From Phocoena phocoena (lineage: Eukaryota; Chordata; Mammalia; Artiodactyla; Phocoenidae): 64,000 nucleotides of DNA. A program made the translations under genes and the position numbers. Below the pieces are notes generated by a model. The model made no database searches, had not been told where the DNA came from, and saw only the letters and a list, made by a program, of their open reading frames with translations. The stretch is taken from assembly GCF_963924675.1 (NCBI RefSeq), contig NC_089232.1, forward strand, positions 31,260,842 to 31,324,841, written 5' to 3'. Below are positions 1 to 11,755 of the stretch, piece by piece (positions within the stretch are counted from its first letter, which is position 1; every line of letters begins with the position of its first letter).

Positions 1-654
1 GCCTCCAAGCCTGAGAGTTCACAGTCAGGGGCCTCAGGCCCGAGTAGGCTGAGAAGTGGACCTACCTTCTCAGGACCGGGAAGTCAGTGTATCTGCCTTG
101 ATGCCCTTGTCCTCCCTCCCTCCTCCAAGGTTCCTAGCGCCAGTGCCCTGGCACCCCACCAACACTTGTCCATCCCAGGAGGCACAGCTTGCTGTGAACC
201 TTCCCCTTCCCTTTGCCCTTGGCAAGTTTCCTGTGTGGCCTTCCCTTTCAGCCAGTTGTATGTCGGGAGGCTCAGATCAGTTAATTCCCACACAGGTGTT
301 ACATTTAAAATCCCAGAAAACTTGTGTTTTCTATGGGAGATTTACGAGAGAGTGTCAATTGCAAAGGGTAACTCTAAGGATGAGCTCCTCATTGGGGGGT
401 CCCCTGGGCAGTGTAGCTCTAGTGCCTGAGAGAAGGAGGGAGGGAGGGAGGGAGGGAGGGAAAGAAGGTGAAGGAAGGGAGGGAGGGAGGACTAACCGGT
501 GGGAAGGAAGGAACCAACGAGGAGCGATTTCAGGTCACAGTCACCTTCCATCCACCCCGTAAACAGATGGCCGCCTCCTCTGCCTACAAAGGTCTGGCTT
601 TGTGGCGGCAGCTGGACTCTACCAGCCTAGCATCTTTTAAAAGGAAAGAAAATA
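1..654. other. Intergenic start with a GGGA-type purine run
   Basis: No gene is recognisable here. The only clear structure is a GGGA/GGAA purine-rich simple repeat at about 434-492. Open frames across this stretch are repeat-driven and match no family I know. Confidence 0.6.
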
Positions 655-863
655 GGGCTTCCCTGGTGGCACTAGTGGTTAAGAGTCCGCCTGTCGATGC
701 AGGGGACACGAGTTCGTGGCCCGGTTCGGGAAGATCCCACATGCCGCAGAGCGGCTGGTCCCGTAAGCCATGGCCGCTGAGCCTGTGCGTCCGGAGCCTG
801 TGCTCCGCAACGGGAGAGGCCACAACAGTGAGAGGCCCGCGTACCGCAAAAAAATAAATAAAT
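655..863 (+). mobile_element. CHR-2-like tRNA-derived SINE
   Basis: The copy starts with the tRNA-like GGGCTTCCCTGG head, carries the CHR-2 core and ends in an A/ATAA tail. A near-perfect 16-bp target-site duplication flanks it (639-654 and 864-879), so this is a retroposed insertion with its ends preserved. Confidence 0.93.
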
Positions 864-959
864 AAAAGTAAAGAAAATAAATTTTTAAAGGGAAATGATG
901 AGAAGCAGTGAAATGTGGCATTTGGGTAGGGGAATTTTTTTCTTTCTCTCTTTCTTTTT

Positions 960-1575
960 TTTTTTAGATATGATAATCCACAAACCACAAACTTTACCCT
1001 TTAAAGTGTATAATTCAGTGGTTTTTAGTATATTCATAAGGTAGCGGAACCATCATTGCTATTTAATTCCAAAACGTTTTCATCACCCCAACCCGTTAGC
1101 AGTCACTCCCTACGCCCTACTGGCAACCACTGATCTACTTTCTGTCGCTATGGATTTACTTATCCTGGACATTTCGTGTGAATAGAATCATACAATCAGT
1201 GTCATTTTGTGTCTGGTGCCTTTCACTTAACATAATGTTTTCAAGGTTCATCCATGTTATAGCACATGTCAGTACCTCATTCCTGATTATCGCTGAAAAA
1301 TATTCCATTGGATGGATATACCACATTGCATTTGTCCTGGTGGATATGTGGATTGCTTTCATTTTTTTGGCTATTATAAATAATATTGCTGTGAACATTC
1401 ACGTACAAGTTTTTTTTTTTTGCGGACATGTTTTCAATTCTCTTGAGTATACACCTCACAGTAGAGTTGCTGGGTCATATGGTAATTCTGTGTTTAAATT
1501 TTTGAGGAACTGCCATGGGTTGGGGATTTTTGATGGCTTCTTTCCTGATTCTAAACATCATATACGTTCACTGTA
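960..1575 (-). mobile_element. Old LINE-1 fragment, ORF2 3' end and 3' UTR, antisense
   Basis: On the minus strand, 1156-1398 translates to a peptide resembling the extreme C-terminal part of L1 ORF2p (MEYFSAIIRNEV, then TWMNLENIMLSE). Frameshifts and stops interrupt it, so it is a dead 5'-truncated L1. Plus-strand open frames here are its antisense shadow. Confidence 0.85.
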
Positions 1576-1844
1576 GAAAATTTATAACATGCATAAATGT
1601 ATTAAGAAGAAACTTAGATTCACTCTAATTATATGACCCATTAATAACTACCTTCAATGTATTGGTGTATTTGCTTATGTACATCATTTAAAGAATTATA
1701 TTGTGCTTAAAATATATACAGTTTTGTATCCTAATTCTTTCACGTTACCTTTATTGTAAGCATTTTCAGTGCCAATAAATATTATTACAGTGTGATTCTT
1801 TCTGACCACATTCTATCATCATTGGATGTACCATAACTTATAAC

Positions 1845-1877
1845 AACTTATATATATATGTTATATATATATAAGTT
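1845..1877. repeat. AT-rich perfect palindrome
   Basis: An AACTTA(TA)n arm is followed by its reverse complement after a very short centre. It could extrude as a hairpin. It lies in AT-rich sequence between two L1 pieces. Confidence 0.75.
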
Positions 1878-2059
1878 ATATATACCTTATTATAACTTAT
1901 AACGACATGCTATTCTTGGACATACTTATTTCCACATTTCTATGATTATCACAAGTGGTATCACAATATCTTTGTATGTAAATGTCCATCCACATCTCTG
2001 ATAAGTTTTGAGATAAAATCTTAGAAGTGAAATTCTGGGTAAAAGAATGTGAGCATTTA

Positions 2060-2260
2060 AAAAAATAAAGCTTTCATTCTGAAATGATTTTAGATTTGCA
2101 GAAAAGTTGCAAAGATAGTACAGCGAGTTCCCATATACCCTTCACCCAGCTTCCTCTAATATCAATATCTTACCCAGCCAGATTATATTTGTCAAAGCTC
2201 ATTGATTAACATTGGTGTGCTACTATTAACTAAACTCCAGGTTTTATTTGGCTTTCACCA
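2060..2260 (-). mobile_element. Old L1 3' UTR fragment
   Basis: The stretch running from an AAAGCTTTC-like start through AGAAAAGTTGCAAAGATAGTAC to a CTTCACCCAGCTTCC-like end is typical of inverted 3' ends of old L1M elements. A similar sequence occurs at 27460-27600. Confidence 0.6.
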
Positions 2261-2467
2261 GTTTTCTTCCTAATGTTTTTTTTCCATTCCGTGGAAAATT
2301 CAAGATACCATGTTGTATTTAGGAAGTGAATACTTTTAAGACTTTTGAGTGTGTGTGTGTGTCAAAAAGTTGCATCAGTTTATATTCTCATCAATAGTAT
2401 AGGAGGAAAAAAACTTTGCCAACCTAATAGACATAACAGCAAAAACAGTAATGTGAATTTAACAGGC

Positions 2468-2585
2468 TTTTTTTTTTTGGCCATGCCGCATGGCTTGGAA
2501 TCTTAGTTCCCCAACCAGGGACTGAACCCAGGCCCTCGGCAGTGAAAGCGCGGAGTCCTAACCACTGGACCACCAGGGAATTCCC
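2468..2585 (-). mobile_element. Short CHR-family tRNA(Glu)-derived SINE
   Basis: A poly-T start, the CCATGCCGC tail region, the AACCAGGGACTGAACCC B-box region and a CCAGGGAATTCCC head identify the short, older CHR-type SINE in reverse orientation. The same type recurs at 54534. Confidence 0.85.
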
Positions 2586-2959
2586 CTAATAGGCATTTCT
2601 TAATTGCTACTGGGTTTACAGATTTTTTCATATTTGGTGGCCATCTGTACTTTTGTTTTTGGTTTCCCAATCATCTATAGGGGTTTTTGTCCATGTCTAG
2701 GCCTTTAGCTTCCATCCAAGCTGACATACTACCAGTGTCAGGTGAGTTTCTAGAAAGCCATCACTGCATCCTGCAAAGTCACCAGGGTAGGGGCCCCGGG
2801 GAATGGTTGGCCTGCCCAGATGCTCCCTGCAGGATTTGTTTCTCCTACAGAGGCCTGCCCCAGGTCGTGGAACCCAGGTGACAGTGAGGTGTGTTCTCTG
2901 AGAGTGGGCTCAGCTGGCGGCCAGGAAGCCAGCTGTGTACAAAGAGCCGTACAGGGTGG

Positions 2960-3150
2960 GCGGTGACGTGTTGTCAAGAGCACTGTCTTGGAGTCAGAAG
3001 AATTGTGCTTTCGTCCCACTTCTCTTACTACTTACGTGAATTTGAGCAAATCCCTTCCATTTAATGAGCTCTAGTTTTTTCACCTGGTTAATGGGCGAAA
3101 TCTCAGGGACCGAATGAACGGTTATGAAGGCACTTTGTCAAGTGCTGTAC
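2960..3150 (+). mobile_element. MIR SINE remnant
   Basis: It has the MIR core pattern: a GGAGTCAGAAGA-like start, a GAGCAAATCCCTT-like middle and a CCTGGTTAATGGGCG-like end. It is diverged and its boundaries are approximate. Confidence 0.6.
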
Positions 3151-5210
3151 AAATGGGTGATATGGTCAGAGGGAACCATGTTGTGAAGGGGACTGAGAAG
3201 TGCCTTGTGTAGACAGTATGAATCTCAGTCCACCACCCTCCTGAGATCAACTTAGTTCCAACCCTGAGCTTCCATCTGGTCTGACAGGGAGGAAATTCCA
3301 TCTTGGTCACTATACGCCCCTTCCCAGTAAGGGTCACCCCGGAATCCAGGAGGCTCATGGTGTTGCCTGGGAAAGGGGCCTTCTATGGGCTGTCCACTCG
3401 CATGGGCCCTGGTGCCCTGTGAGGCTCTGACTTTGCTCCAGACCACAGTCAGGCTTCTGTGCCCAGGGTCACATTCCGTCCTGTCCTGAAGCTCAAAGAA
3501 GACAGATCTAAGACCTTGGAATGGGAAGGGAGAAGAAGAATGCAACCATCTAAACACAAGTTAATATCTGAGAAAGTAACCTGGCCACGCCTAGAAGACA
3601 TTGGAAGATACGTCCTCTTTTCCAAATACTGTCACAAACTCGCAGTGTGGCCTCTGGCACGTTACCCATTTTATCTGAGATGGTTTCCTTAGCTGTGCAA
3701 TGAGGGGTGGGTTTCATAACCTCTAGAGCAGCCATGGGTGCTCTCCATCCTAGAGTCTGCCAGTCCTGGGGGGTGGGAGGGGACGAGGTTTTCTTTCATT
3801 TTGATGTGCCTGGCCTTTCCCAGTCACAATCACATGACCTGGCCAGGAGCCCTTTAGCAGCGTGGCCGACAGAACGTGACCGAGGCCTGCTGCTTGCCTG
3901 ACCTGTGAGGGGTCTGTAGCTCTGTGTAGTCTTCACGGTAAGTATGAGCTAGCGCTGGGTTGCTAGCTCTCAGTACATTATCTCATTTAATTTGCATTAA
4001 TGCTTGTCGGGTTGGTCCTATTTTTCATTTTATACGAGAGGAAACAGAGACCAGGTAGCTTTCCCGTAGCCAAATGGTGGGGGAGGGGCAGAACTGGCCT
4101 GGCCCTGACGCTGAGCTTTCTAGCCCACTGGGTTGTGTCCCCTCTGGGCCAGAGGGAACCTGAAGGCAAACGTCCTGGGATGCATGTGTGACTATTCTGA
4201 GAACCAGTCTGGGAAAACCCTCCCCGAGGAGACTCCCAGGTTCTCATGTCCCCCAGAGTCCTGAGCAGCTGGGGAGAGGGTATTGGGAAATGCATAGGAA
4301 TTCCTGGGGACGAGGGTTCTCTGGGGGCAACAGTAAGCATCTCTCAGAGTTCTGGGGTCTCTGCCTGGACAGTAGTAGGCCCAGGACCCTGCCTGCACAC
4401 CCATCCTGCAGGGGGCTGTCCTCCTTTCTCCACTCATGTTCCTGCACAGGTGGTCCAGGGTACCTCACCCGCTTCCTCCTTGGGCCGGGGTCGGGGTGAC
4501 ATCTGGGCCTTACCACCTAGAGACAGGTACAAGCCAGCCTGCAATTGTTCAGTGACACAAGCAAGCCTCCCCTTAGTGATTCTGTCACATAGGTCCCTCC
4601 ACTGCCCCCACAGAGTTACTCCTACTAATTTCAACCTCTCTCCCCTTCACCCCATGGGCTGAAAAATTGGTTGTTGAAAAAGAGAGAATCTCTAAGACCT
4701 TATGATCCCCCAAAGATGCATTCTATCCAACTTTCCTGATGAACTTGTTGGGAAATGGTACCTTATTTATCCAAATCTTAAGTCAGGTTTGGGATTATAT
4801 GGATACAAAAATCATATTGGGCCATTTCTTTCCAGTTGTACTTACTAAGCTCTTCCTAGGAGGTACTGGGCCAGGCACTGTGAGTACAAGAAAAGTTCTA
4901 AAGGCCAGCCTTCATTTAACAGATGGAGAGAGGACAGCTCAGAGACACTAAGGTGCTCGGCCAAGGGTATACAGCTACTTAGGGGCCGTCGTGGTTTTGG
5001 AAATCAAGTTTCCTGCCTTTTGGCCCTGTGCTCTTTCGACAGCATCTTAGGCAACTTACACTGTGGTTGAAGGAGCAGGAATGGCACCTCTGGAACAATT
5101 ACAGAACTCTTAGAGGGGAGCAGAGTTCCCCTTGTTGGTGATTTCCCACCCACAGTGGGCTTATTGCCAGTGTCTTTATGTTGTTTACTTATATATGCTT
5201 GTCTGGGGGG
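3150..5210. other. Intergenic sequence with MIR remnants
   Basis: No gene is seen. MIR-like pieces are visible at about 3620-3730 (plus), 3960-4160 (minus) and 4860-5040 (minus; AACAGATGGAGAGAGGACAGC-like core). The longest open frame (4246-4662, 138 codons) resembles nothing known and is proline/serine rich. Confidence 0.5.
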
Positions 5211-5219
5211 TTGTAATTT

Positions 5220-5225
<6 letters not shown>

Positions 5226-5253
<28 letters not shown>

Positions 5254-5443
5254 AGTACGCGGGCTTCTCACTGCCGTGGCCTCTCCCATTGCGGAGCACA
5301 GGCTCCGGACGCGCAGGCTCAGCAGCCATGGCTCACGGGCCCAGCCGCTCCGCGGCATGTGGGATCTTCCCAGACCGGGGCACGAACCCGCGTCCCCTGC
5401 ATCGGCAGGCGGACTCTCAACCACTGCGCCACCAGGGAAGCCC
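5226..5443 (-). mobile_element. CHR-2-like SINE
   Basis: Full-length reverse copy with a long T run (its A tail). A 14-bp duplication TGTAATTTTCTTTT lies at 5212-5225 and 5444-5457. Confidence 0.95.
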
Positions 5444-5540
5444 TGTAATTTTCTTTTGAGACACTGGGAAATCCCGTAATTAAAAAAAAAATCAGTGAAA
5501 TTGAATTCCTATATTTTTGCCAGTTTGTGCTTCTTCAGTG

Positions 5541-5564
5541 TTTGTGTGTGTGTGTGTGTGTGTG
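5541..5564. repeat. (TG)n microsatellite
   Basis: A TG dinucleotide run of about 12 units just upstream of the next SINE. Confidence 0.9.
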
Positions 5565-5585
5565 TTTCGTATTCTAGCACTTTCT

Positions 5586-5760
5586 TTTTTTTTTTTTTTT
5601 TTTTGCGGTACGCGGGCCTCTCACTGTTGCGGAGCACAGGCTCCGGACGCGCAGGCTCAGCCGCTCCGCGGCATGTGGGATCTTCCCAGACCGGGGCACG
5701 AACCCGTGTCCCCTGCATCAGCAGGCAGACTCTCAACCACTGCGCCACCAGGGAAGCCCG
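5586..5760 (-). mobile_element. CHR-2-like SINE with two internal deletions
   Basis: A 13-bp duplication TCTAGCACTTTCT flanks it (5573-5585 and 5761-5773). Compared with neighbouring copies it lacks about 15 bp (GTGGCCTCTCCCGTT region) and about 22 bp (the CCATGGCTCACGGGC block). Both gaps lie between short direct repeats, which suggests slippage. Confidence 0.92.
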
Positions 5761-6153
5761 TCTAGCACTTTCTATCCTCAGACAATTTCACATAGGTTGG
5801 TCTGGGGGAGGGCTCTCTGTCTATGTGTGTTTTACCTGGGGCACAGTGACAGAGACAGAGCAGAGTGGGAGTGAGGTGTGGGGAAGAGGCAACGGTCGCC
5901 CATGAGGAAAGGAGGCATCATGCCGTCTTACTCTCTGGAGGCTCTGAACCTGGAGGAGAAGGGGGTCTGCAACGGTAGTGCACTGGTGGGGTGAGATGGT
6001 GTCTCTGGGAAAAAGGAAAGAGGCTGGTAAAGGGTTTTCTTAACCCGGAAATGTATAGGTTTTGAAGGTTCCTGACAGTGTCAATGTCATTCATTCATTC
6101 ACTCAAATAACCCTGGAAAGAATGCAACAAATAATGATCTAAAATCACCTCTG

Positions 6154-6429
6154 GGGGCTTACCTGGTGGTGCAGTGGTTAAGAATCCGCCTGCCAATGCA
6201 GGGGACACGGGTTCGAGCCCTGGTCCGGGAAGATCCCACATGCCGCGGAGCAACTAAGCCTGTGACTATTGAGCCCACGTGCCTAGAGCCCATGCTCCGC
6301 AACAAGAGAAGTCACCGCAGTGAGAAGTCTGTGCACCACAATGAAGAGTAGCCCCCGCTCGCCATAACTAGAGAAAGCCCGCGCACAGCAACAAAGACTC
6401 AACGCAGCCAAAAAAAAAAAAGAATAAAT
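6154..6429 (+). mobile_element. Long CHR-family SINE
   Basis: The tRNA-like head (B box GGTTCGAGCCC) is followed by the longer body ending in GCAGCC(A)n and AATAAATAA. A perfect 15-bp duplication AAAATCACCTCTGGG lies at 6141-6155 and 6430-6444. Its 3' part is included in the local duplication at 7745. Confidence 0.93.
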
Positions 6430-6562
6430 AAAATCACCTCTGGGCAAAGGCCCTGTGTCAGGTTCCAGAAAAGATGTGTTTTATGTCTAAGGATGTGTCT
6501 TGGTTCTGGAGAATCAGGCTCCTCTGGTCCAACGGCCTGCCTGAGGGCTTCCACTCAGCCTC
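6260..6562 (+). repeat. Local segmental duplication, copy A
   Basis: This stretch begins inside the SINE body and runs about 120 bp past its tail into non-repetitive sequence. It reappears in direct orientation at 7745-8033 with few mismatches. Copy A holds about 14 bp more between the SINE tail and the ATGTGTTTTATGTC block. Confidence 0.92.
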
Positions 6563-7604
6563 CAGGGCCCCGGAGAGACTCCTGGCCGGGCTGGGCCTCC
6601 TGGGGCTGGGGTGTGGGAGAAGGCTGCCAGCCACACCGCTGCCTCACCAAGATCAGATGGGAGGGAGCGAGGTGCTGGGGAGCTGGGCCTGGCTTCCAAG
6701 GAAAAATGCCACTGCACCTCCTCTGAGAAGCCAGTGGGCCAAGAGCAGGGCTTGGAGGATTGTGGGTTTCCAACCCTCCCTGACTTAACACCCAACTTTT
6801 TGTCAGAGAAGATGAAAACAACCAGACCCACTATCAAGAAATGAAACCAGGTTTGGATCTCATGAGAGATCAGAAAAGAGTATAAAAACGGAAACCAGGG
6901 GGACCCTGGCACAGGCTGGGGCGCTGGCCTCAGGGGTCGCCGTCCTGGGTCGGGCCTCCCCGGGACCACATCGTGGGGAGAGATGGGGCTGGCTGGGGCA
7001 GAGCCGAGGGTGGGTCACATTTCTCACTCCTTTCTCTTTGGAGCTGTGAGTCTGATTTTATCTTACTTGTTTTGACCTTCCATGAGGCAACAGCTGGAGG
7101 TGGGGCAGAGAGACAGAGCAACAAGTGTGCTGGTTCTTCTTTTGGCCCGTTTAGCAACTTCCTGTAATCTTTGAGCAAGGACAGGTATAACCCATTGTGC
7201 CCTGAGATGCGCAGTCTCCAACATATGCTCTGACCGCAAGGTTGTCTGGCTCAGCCCAGTCAAAGGCAAATTCATTGACTGCAGGGAGATCGTGGACGTT
7301 AAATAGGCCCCCTTGGCTGGGCCCGACTGGTCGGTTATTCAGCAAATAAATTTGGGCACCTACTTTGTGCCTCGCACAGCGAGGGGCCTCCAGGCTCACG
7401 TCTCCTTCGTGCTCCACTCCTTTCCCCTTTATCACTCAGCAAGACCCACATTTTACCAATGACAACATGGCACCACAGAGAGAAAACCACAGACTTGGCC
7501 TCTGTCTTTAAGTGAGTGAAGTGTACGGCAAATTCAAATGTATCTGCTACAGAGTCTTCCTCAAGCAATTCCGGGTGCTTTCCAAACTTAGCAATTCCCT
7601 AAAG

Positions 7605-7700
7605 AATGGGGGAGGAGGCAGGGGAGCTTTCCAGGGAGAGGAGCAGTATGTGCAAAGGCCCTGTGGTGAAAGGCCACAGGGATCTTCCAAAACCTGAGGG
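7605..7700 (-). mobile_element. L2 LINE 3'-end remnant
   Basis: The GTATGTGCAAAGGCCCTGTGG pattern is the reverse complement of the common L2-like 3' motif. It is short and diverged. Confidence 0.45.
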
Positions 7701-7744
7701 AGGGCAGTGTGACAGGGAAGGAAAGGTTGGGCTCCTGCTGGGAG

Positions 7745-8033
7745 CTGTGACTACTGAGCCCACGTGCCTAGAGCCCATGCTCCGCAACAAGAGAAGCCAC
7801 CGCAGTGAGAAGTCTGTGCACCACAATGAAGAGTAGCCCCCGCTCGCCATAACTAGAGAACGCCTGCGCACAGCAACAAAGACCCAACGCAGCCAAAAAA
7901 AAAAAAGAATAAATAAAGTCACCTCTGGGCAAAGGCCCTGTTTTATGTGTTTTATGTCTAAGGATGTGTCTTGGTTCTGGAGAATCAGCCTCCTCTGGTC
8001 CAACGGCCTGCCTGAGGGCTTCCACTCAGCCTC
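7745..8033 (+). repeat. Local segmental duplication, copy B, with a 5'-truncated CHR SINE
   Basis: Direct copy of 6260-6562. The SINE part starts abruptly mid-body, lacks the tRNA-like head and has no duplication of its own. The unique flank after its tail matches that of copy A, so this is DNA-level duplication and not an independent retroposition. Confidence 0.92.
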
Positions 8034-10050
8034 TCTGTGAACCCCCTTTTGATCCCCCCACTTCACCTAGGACACCTCCTTTTTTCCTCAGATCTGAAAT
8101 CTGGAAAGCCTTCCCTGAGTACCTGGAGGCAGTCAGGTCCTCTGTTAAATGCCCTCTTATACTTACCCTCTGGACCCTAGTGTCTCCTCAAAGGGAGCTC
8201 TGCCCTTCACCGACTGAGGCTGTTTAGCCTTCTGTGGCCTCTGGCTGGGGTGGACCCTCTTCTTCCTGCCTGAGGGTCAAGCCTTAGCCTGGAAGTGTCC
8301 CAGAGGGGCATGGCCGGAGCTGCCAGGCATGTGACCAGGGCCTGCTCTGTGCCCGAGGGTTAGCCCTGCCCCAGGAGCTCTGGGGGCTGTCAGGCGCAGG
8401 GTTGCAGGGCCACTGGCTGACAGGAGATGGGACAGGACTTTGCAGTCCTGTCCATGCCATCAGCCCATGACCCCATATCCTGGGAACAGCCTGGCCTCAT
8501 GGCTCTGTGCCGTCCTCAGCCACCCAACCTTGTCATTACCTAGAACTGTTCCACCTCTGCTCTAAAACAATTCTAGAATTCCCACTTTCTGGTCGCAGCC
8601 TTCTCCCTTACAGAGTTTTCACCCGTGACTCCCATCACTCCCATCCTCAACCTCACAGAGTCCCCCAGCACCTGCCCCAGCCCATCCTTACCTCCCGCTC
8701 CCGAAGGCCCAGACCCTTTCCGTCATGTCAGACCCCTTTTCCCCAAACCCACCACGCCCTGCTCGTCGGTCCTTCCACTGCCCATGGCTGGGCTGGACAT
8801 CCCGGCTCTGGGTCAGACCAGCCTCCTGCTGCCCTCATCTCCGCCATGGGGGGACTGGGGCCACTACAAACTGGAGGCCTCCAGCGTTAGTCTTCCTCTC
8901 CCCAGGATGGTTCCAAGCCTCCCCCGCAGCCCTCCACCCATCACCTCTCCACTCCACTGCTGGCGAACAGCCCCGATCCCACGTCTCAGAGAAATCTGAA
9001 GTCACCGGGTGGGGAGCCCCTGCTGTCGCGGAGGCATGCTGCTCAGTCCTCGGAGGGAAGCCGGGGCGCGGGGGGGGGGGGATTGGAGGCAGCGGCCCCA
9101 GCCGCAGACAGTGCTGAGTGTCGCAGGGCTGTGCGGGCCTCGCCACCGCTGCCCCGAGCGAGCGTGAGGTTCTGCGGGCGCATCGCCCCGCCCGCTCTCA
9201 GCCTTCTCCCCGGCCCCCCGCCCCCCGCCCCCGGCCCGCTCCTGTTCCAGTTCTCTCACAGTCATTGCTCCCCACTGAATCCCTTCGCTCCTAATGCCAT
9301 TTTGCACCTGCTTCCCAGGGAATCTGGACGGACACACCACCTGCCTGGCTCGCCGTCTGCATGTTTCCCTGTCATGGCTCCGCCCTGCACTCGTCCTGAG
9401 CGGCAGCTCCTCGCCCGCCCAAGGCTAACCCTTCCGGCGGGACGGTGGGCCCCCTCCCTCCTTTGTCCCTCTCAGGCCCCACGTTCCTGGGAGCCAGCAT
9501 CCCCTCTTCCCAACCTTCTCCTTCCCTCCACTGCCCCGCACTTGTCCTCGCCAGCTGGCCTTCCTTCCCTCAAAGCCACCAGGGCCACCAAGTTGCTAAA
9601 ATCCTCAGCTACATCTCCATCTTTCCCACCCATGGCCTGTGCTAAGCCCTCTCTCCTCCCTCAGCCGCCCCGGCTCTTGTCTCCCGGGACCCCACTCTGC
9701 TCTCGGCCTTCTGCCTCTCTCACCTCGTCTCCTGGCCTGCGGCTGAACCTTCAATGCCTGTGTCCCCAGGCCTGGGGTGGGACCCTCTTCTCTTCTCAGT
9801 CAGCTCCCTCCCTCCATGGGGAGATGGCTCCCAAATGCTGATTTGCTGACCACTCCCACATTCCATCTTTCAATCAGGACTTCTTCCTGAAGTCCAGATT
9901 CCACTATCGAAACGACAAGGGGATTTTTCCACTTGGTTGTACCATGTGTACCTCAAACCCAGCACGTCGCAGGATGAATTCATAGTCACCCCATAAAGCC
10001 ATTCCTCTGGGATCTCCAGAGAATGCCACCACCATCCTCCAAGTCACCCA
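8034..10050. other. GC-rich intergenic stretch with a CpG cluster
   Basis: No gene is recognised. 9005-9240 is C+G rich with many CpG dinucleotides, a G tract at 9069 and CCCCGCCC-type boxes at 9187-9235. The open frame at 9083-9841 (252 codons) is Pro/Ser/Leu rich with no family resemblance, as expected for GC-rich DNA. An unannotated promoter cannot be excluded. Confidence 0.5.
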
Positions 10051-10059
10051 GGCCAGGAA

Positions 10060-10800
10060 TCGGGGCAGCCCCGTCAGTCATCCCTTCCATGTAGTCAGCA
10101 GGTACTCCCGGTTCTACTCCTACACTCCCTCCCAGCCTGGCCTCTCCTCTCCTCAGCGCTGCCACCGAACGCGGCCTTCACCATTTCTAACTGCACTGCC
10201 ATTTCCATCACTTAACCCTGTACTCTGTATCTCTCCATTAATTTCTCAAAATGATCCTTCTGAAAGGCCTGTAATTCTGGACGGGGAAGACTTCCATGGC
10301 TCCCCATTGCCTTCGCCACCATTTATCAGCATCACCATTTATCAAACTTTCTCCATGTGCCAATTAAAATCTCTCTGGATCTGGTCTGGCCTTCCTCTGT
10401 GGGCTTCTCTTGACCCTCGAGGGTAGCCAAACTGAATCACTTACAGCTCCCAACACATCCTGCATTCTCATGCCTTAGGGCCTTTGTACCTGCCCCCTTT
10501 TTTCTGGAGTGCTTTCCCCCGTTCCTCACCTGGCTAACTCCTACCCATCTGTCAAAGCTCAGATCAAAGGCTATAATCCCCAGAAGGCTTAGCAATGGTG
10601 TTCCTCTTCTGCTTTTCCCCAGCACCCTCTGTAGAGCTCTGTCTGCCAGCGAGCTGATTGCCGTAGTCCTGTTTCCCCTATAAGACTGAGTGCTTTCGGA
10701 GAGTCTGGCTCATTTTTGCGTCCCCAGCACCTAGCACAGAACTGGCACATAAGCACTAAAGAAACATTAGTAGTGAAGGAATGTGTGAGTGAACAAATGA
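10060..10800 (+). mobile_element. L2 LINE 3'-end remnant
   Basis: It has typical L2 landmarks in order: CCTTAGGGCCTTTGTACCTG, a TGGAGTGCTTTCCCCC-like block, CACCTGGCTAACTCCTACCC, and the CCCCAGCACCTAGCACAGA end followed by a GAATGAATG-like terminus. It is heavily diverged and non-coding. Confidence 0.75.
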
Positions 10801-10849
10801 ATGAATTCTGCTTGGAGTAGGGGGTGCTCATTACGGAGGAAATATTTGA

Positions 10850-11520
10850 GGTGTGTCCAAAAGAAGGAATAAGATTTTGTCAAACAGGAATCTGATTGGA
10901 GGAAGGCATTCCAGGGACAGGGAATGCATGTGAGGGGCATGGAGATTTTGGGAGGGTGGGATGCCTTAGGGGAACTGCAGCTGGATGCAGCTGGAGCAGA
11001 GGTTGAATGTGCAGGACATGCCAGAGATGGATCTGGAGAGACAGGATGAGAGACGATGACTACTGTGCTCTGGGAAGCCTGACTTTGCCCAGTACAGAAC
11101 AGGGCAGGACATAATGAGTGGTTTGATGCCATGAGGAAGGTGGGCAGTGCCAGGCCATTGGGGGTTCCGGGGAGGAGGTGATGGGACTGTGATCCCGAGC
11201 AAGCCAGAGAACAGAGAGCAGGGCCAGACTTGAGAGGGGTTTAGATGGCAGTGACCTGGTGCCAGAGGAGGTGTGAGGGTTGTGGGATCGTGATGAGGTG
11301 GGTTCCTGGGTGGATGGAGAAGCCCTTCACCAAGGTGGTAGCCCTGGAGGGGAGCAGGTTTGAGAGCAGGAAAATGGGCTCAGCTTTGCTTATAAGATAG
11401 GACCTGAAATGTACACATCGGAAGGGGCCATCAGGCTGGGAGAACTTTTTGAAGGTCCCATTCAAGGCAGAGCTGGGGGGGAGGGGGTCAGATCCAGGTG
11501 TGTTCAGATCAGACCAGCTC
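10850..11520. other. Intergenic, diverged ancient repeats
   Basis: Purine-rich on the plus strand, with phrases such as GGAAGGCATTCCAGGGACAG typical of inverted L2-type remnants. No gene is recognised. Confidence 0.4.
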
Positions 11521-11755
11521 CTAAGAGCTGATTGTTAAATTTTCAGGAATTATGTGAGACAGAAAACCTAGCTACTATTAAACCTAGCTATTATTTAAAA
11601 ATTAAACCCAGCTATTATTTAAAAAATTAGACTATAATAAAATTACAATTAAATAAATTATATTAAAAACAAAGATAAATACTCAAAATTCATCACTTCC
11701 TAAGAATTTTACAATGTTTTACTATTTATGCCTTTAAGATTCTTTACATCTCTTA

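Noticed and set aside
1178..1576. 132-codon plus-strand frame
   Set aside because: It is the antisense of an L1 ORF2 fragment; the meaningful reading is on the minus strand.
6160..6235. tRNA-like gene
   Set aside because: Box-like sequence and GGTTCGAGCCC are the tRNA-derived head of a CHR SINE, with target duplications and an A tail. Not a functional tRNA gene.
9083..9841. 252-codon plus-strand open frame
   Set aside because: Very rich in Pro, Ser, Leu and Ala in GC-rich DNA, overlapped by other long frames, with no recognisable domain and no splice or polyadenylation context. Best explained by composition.
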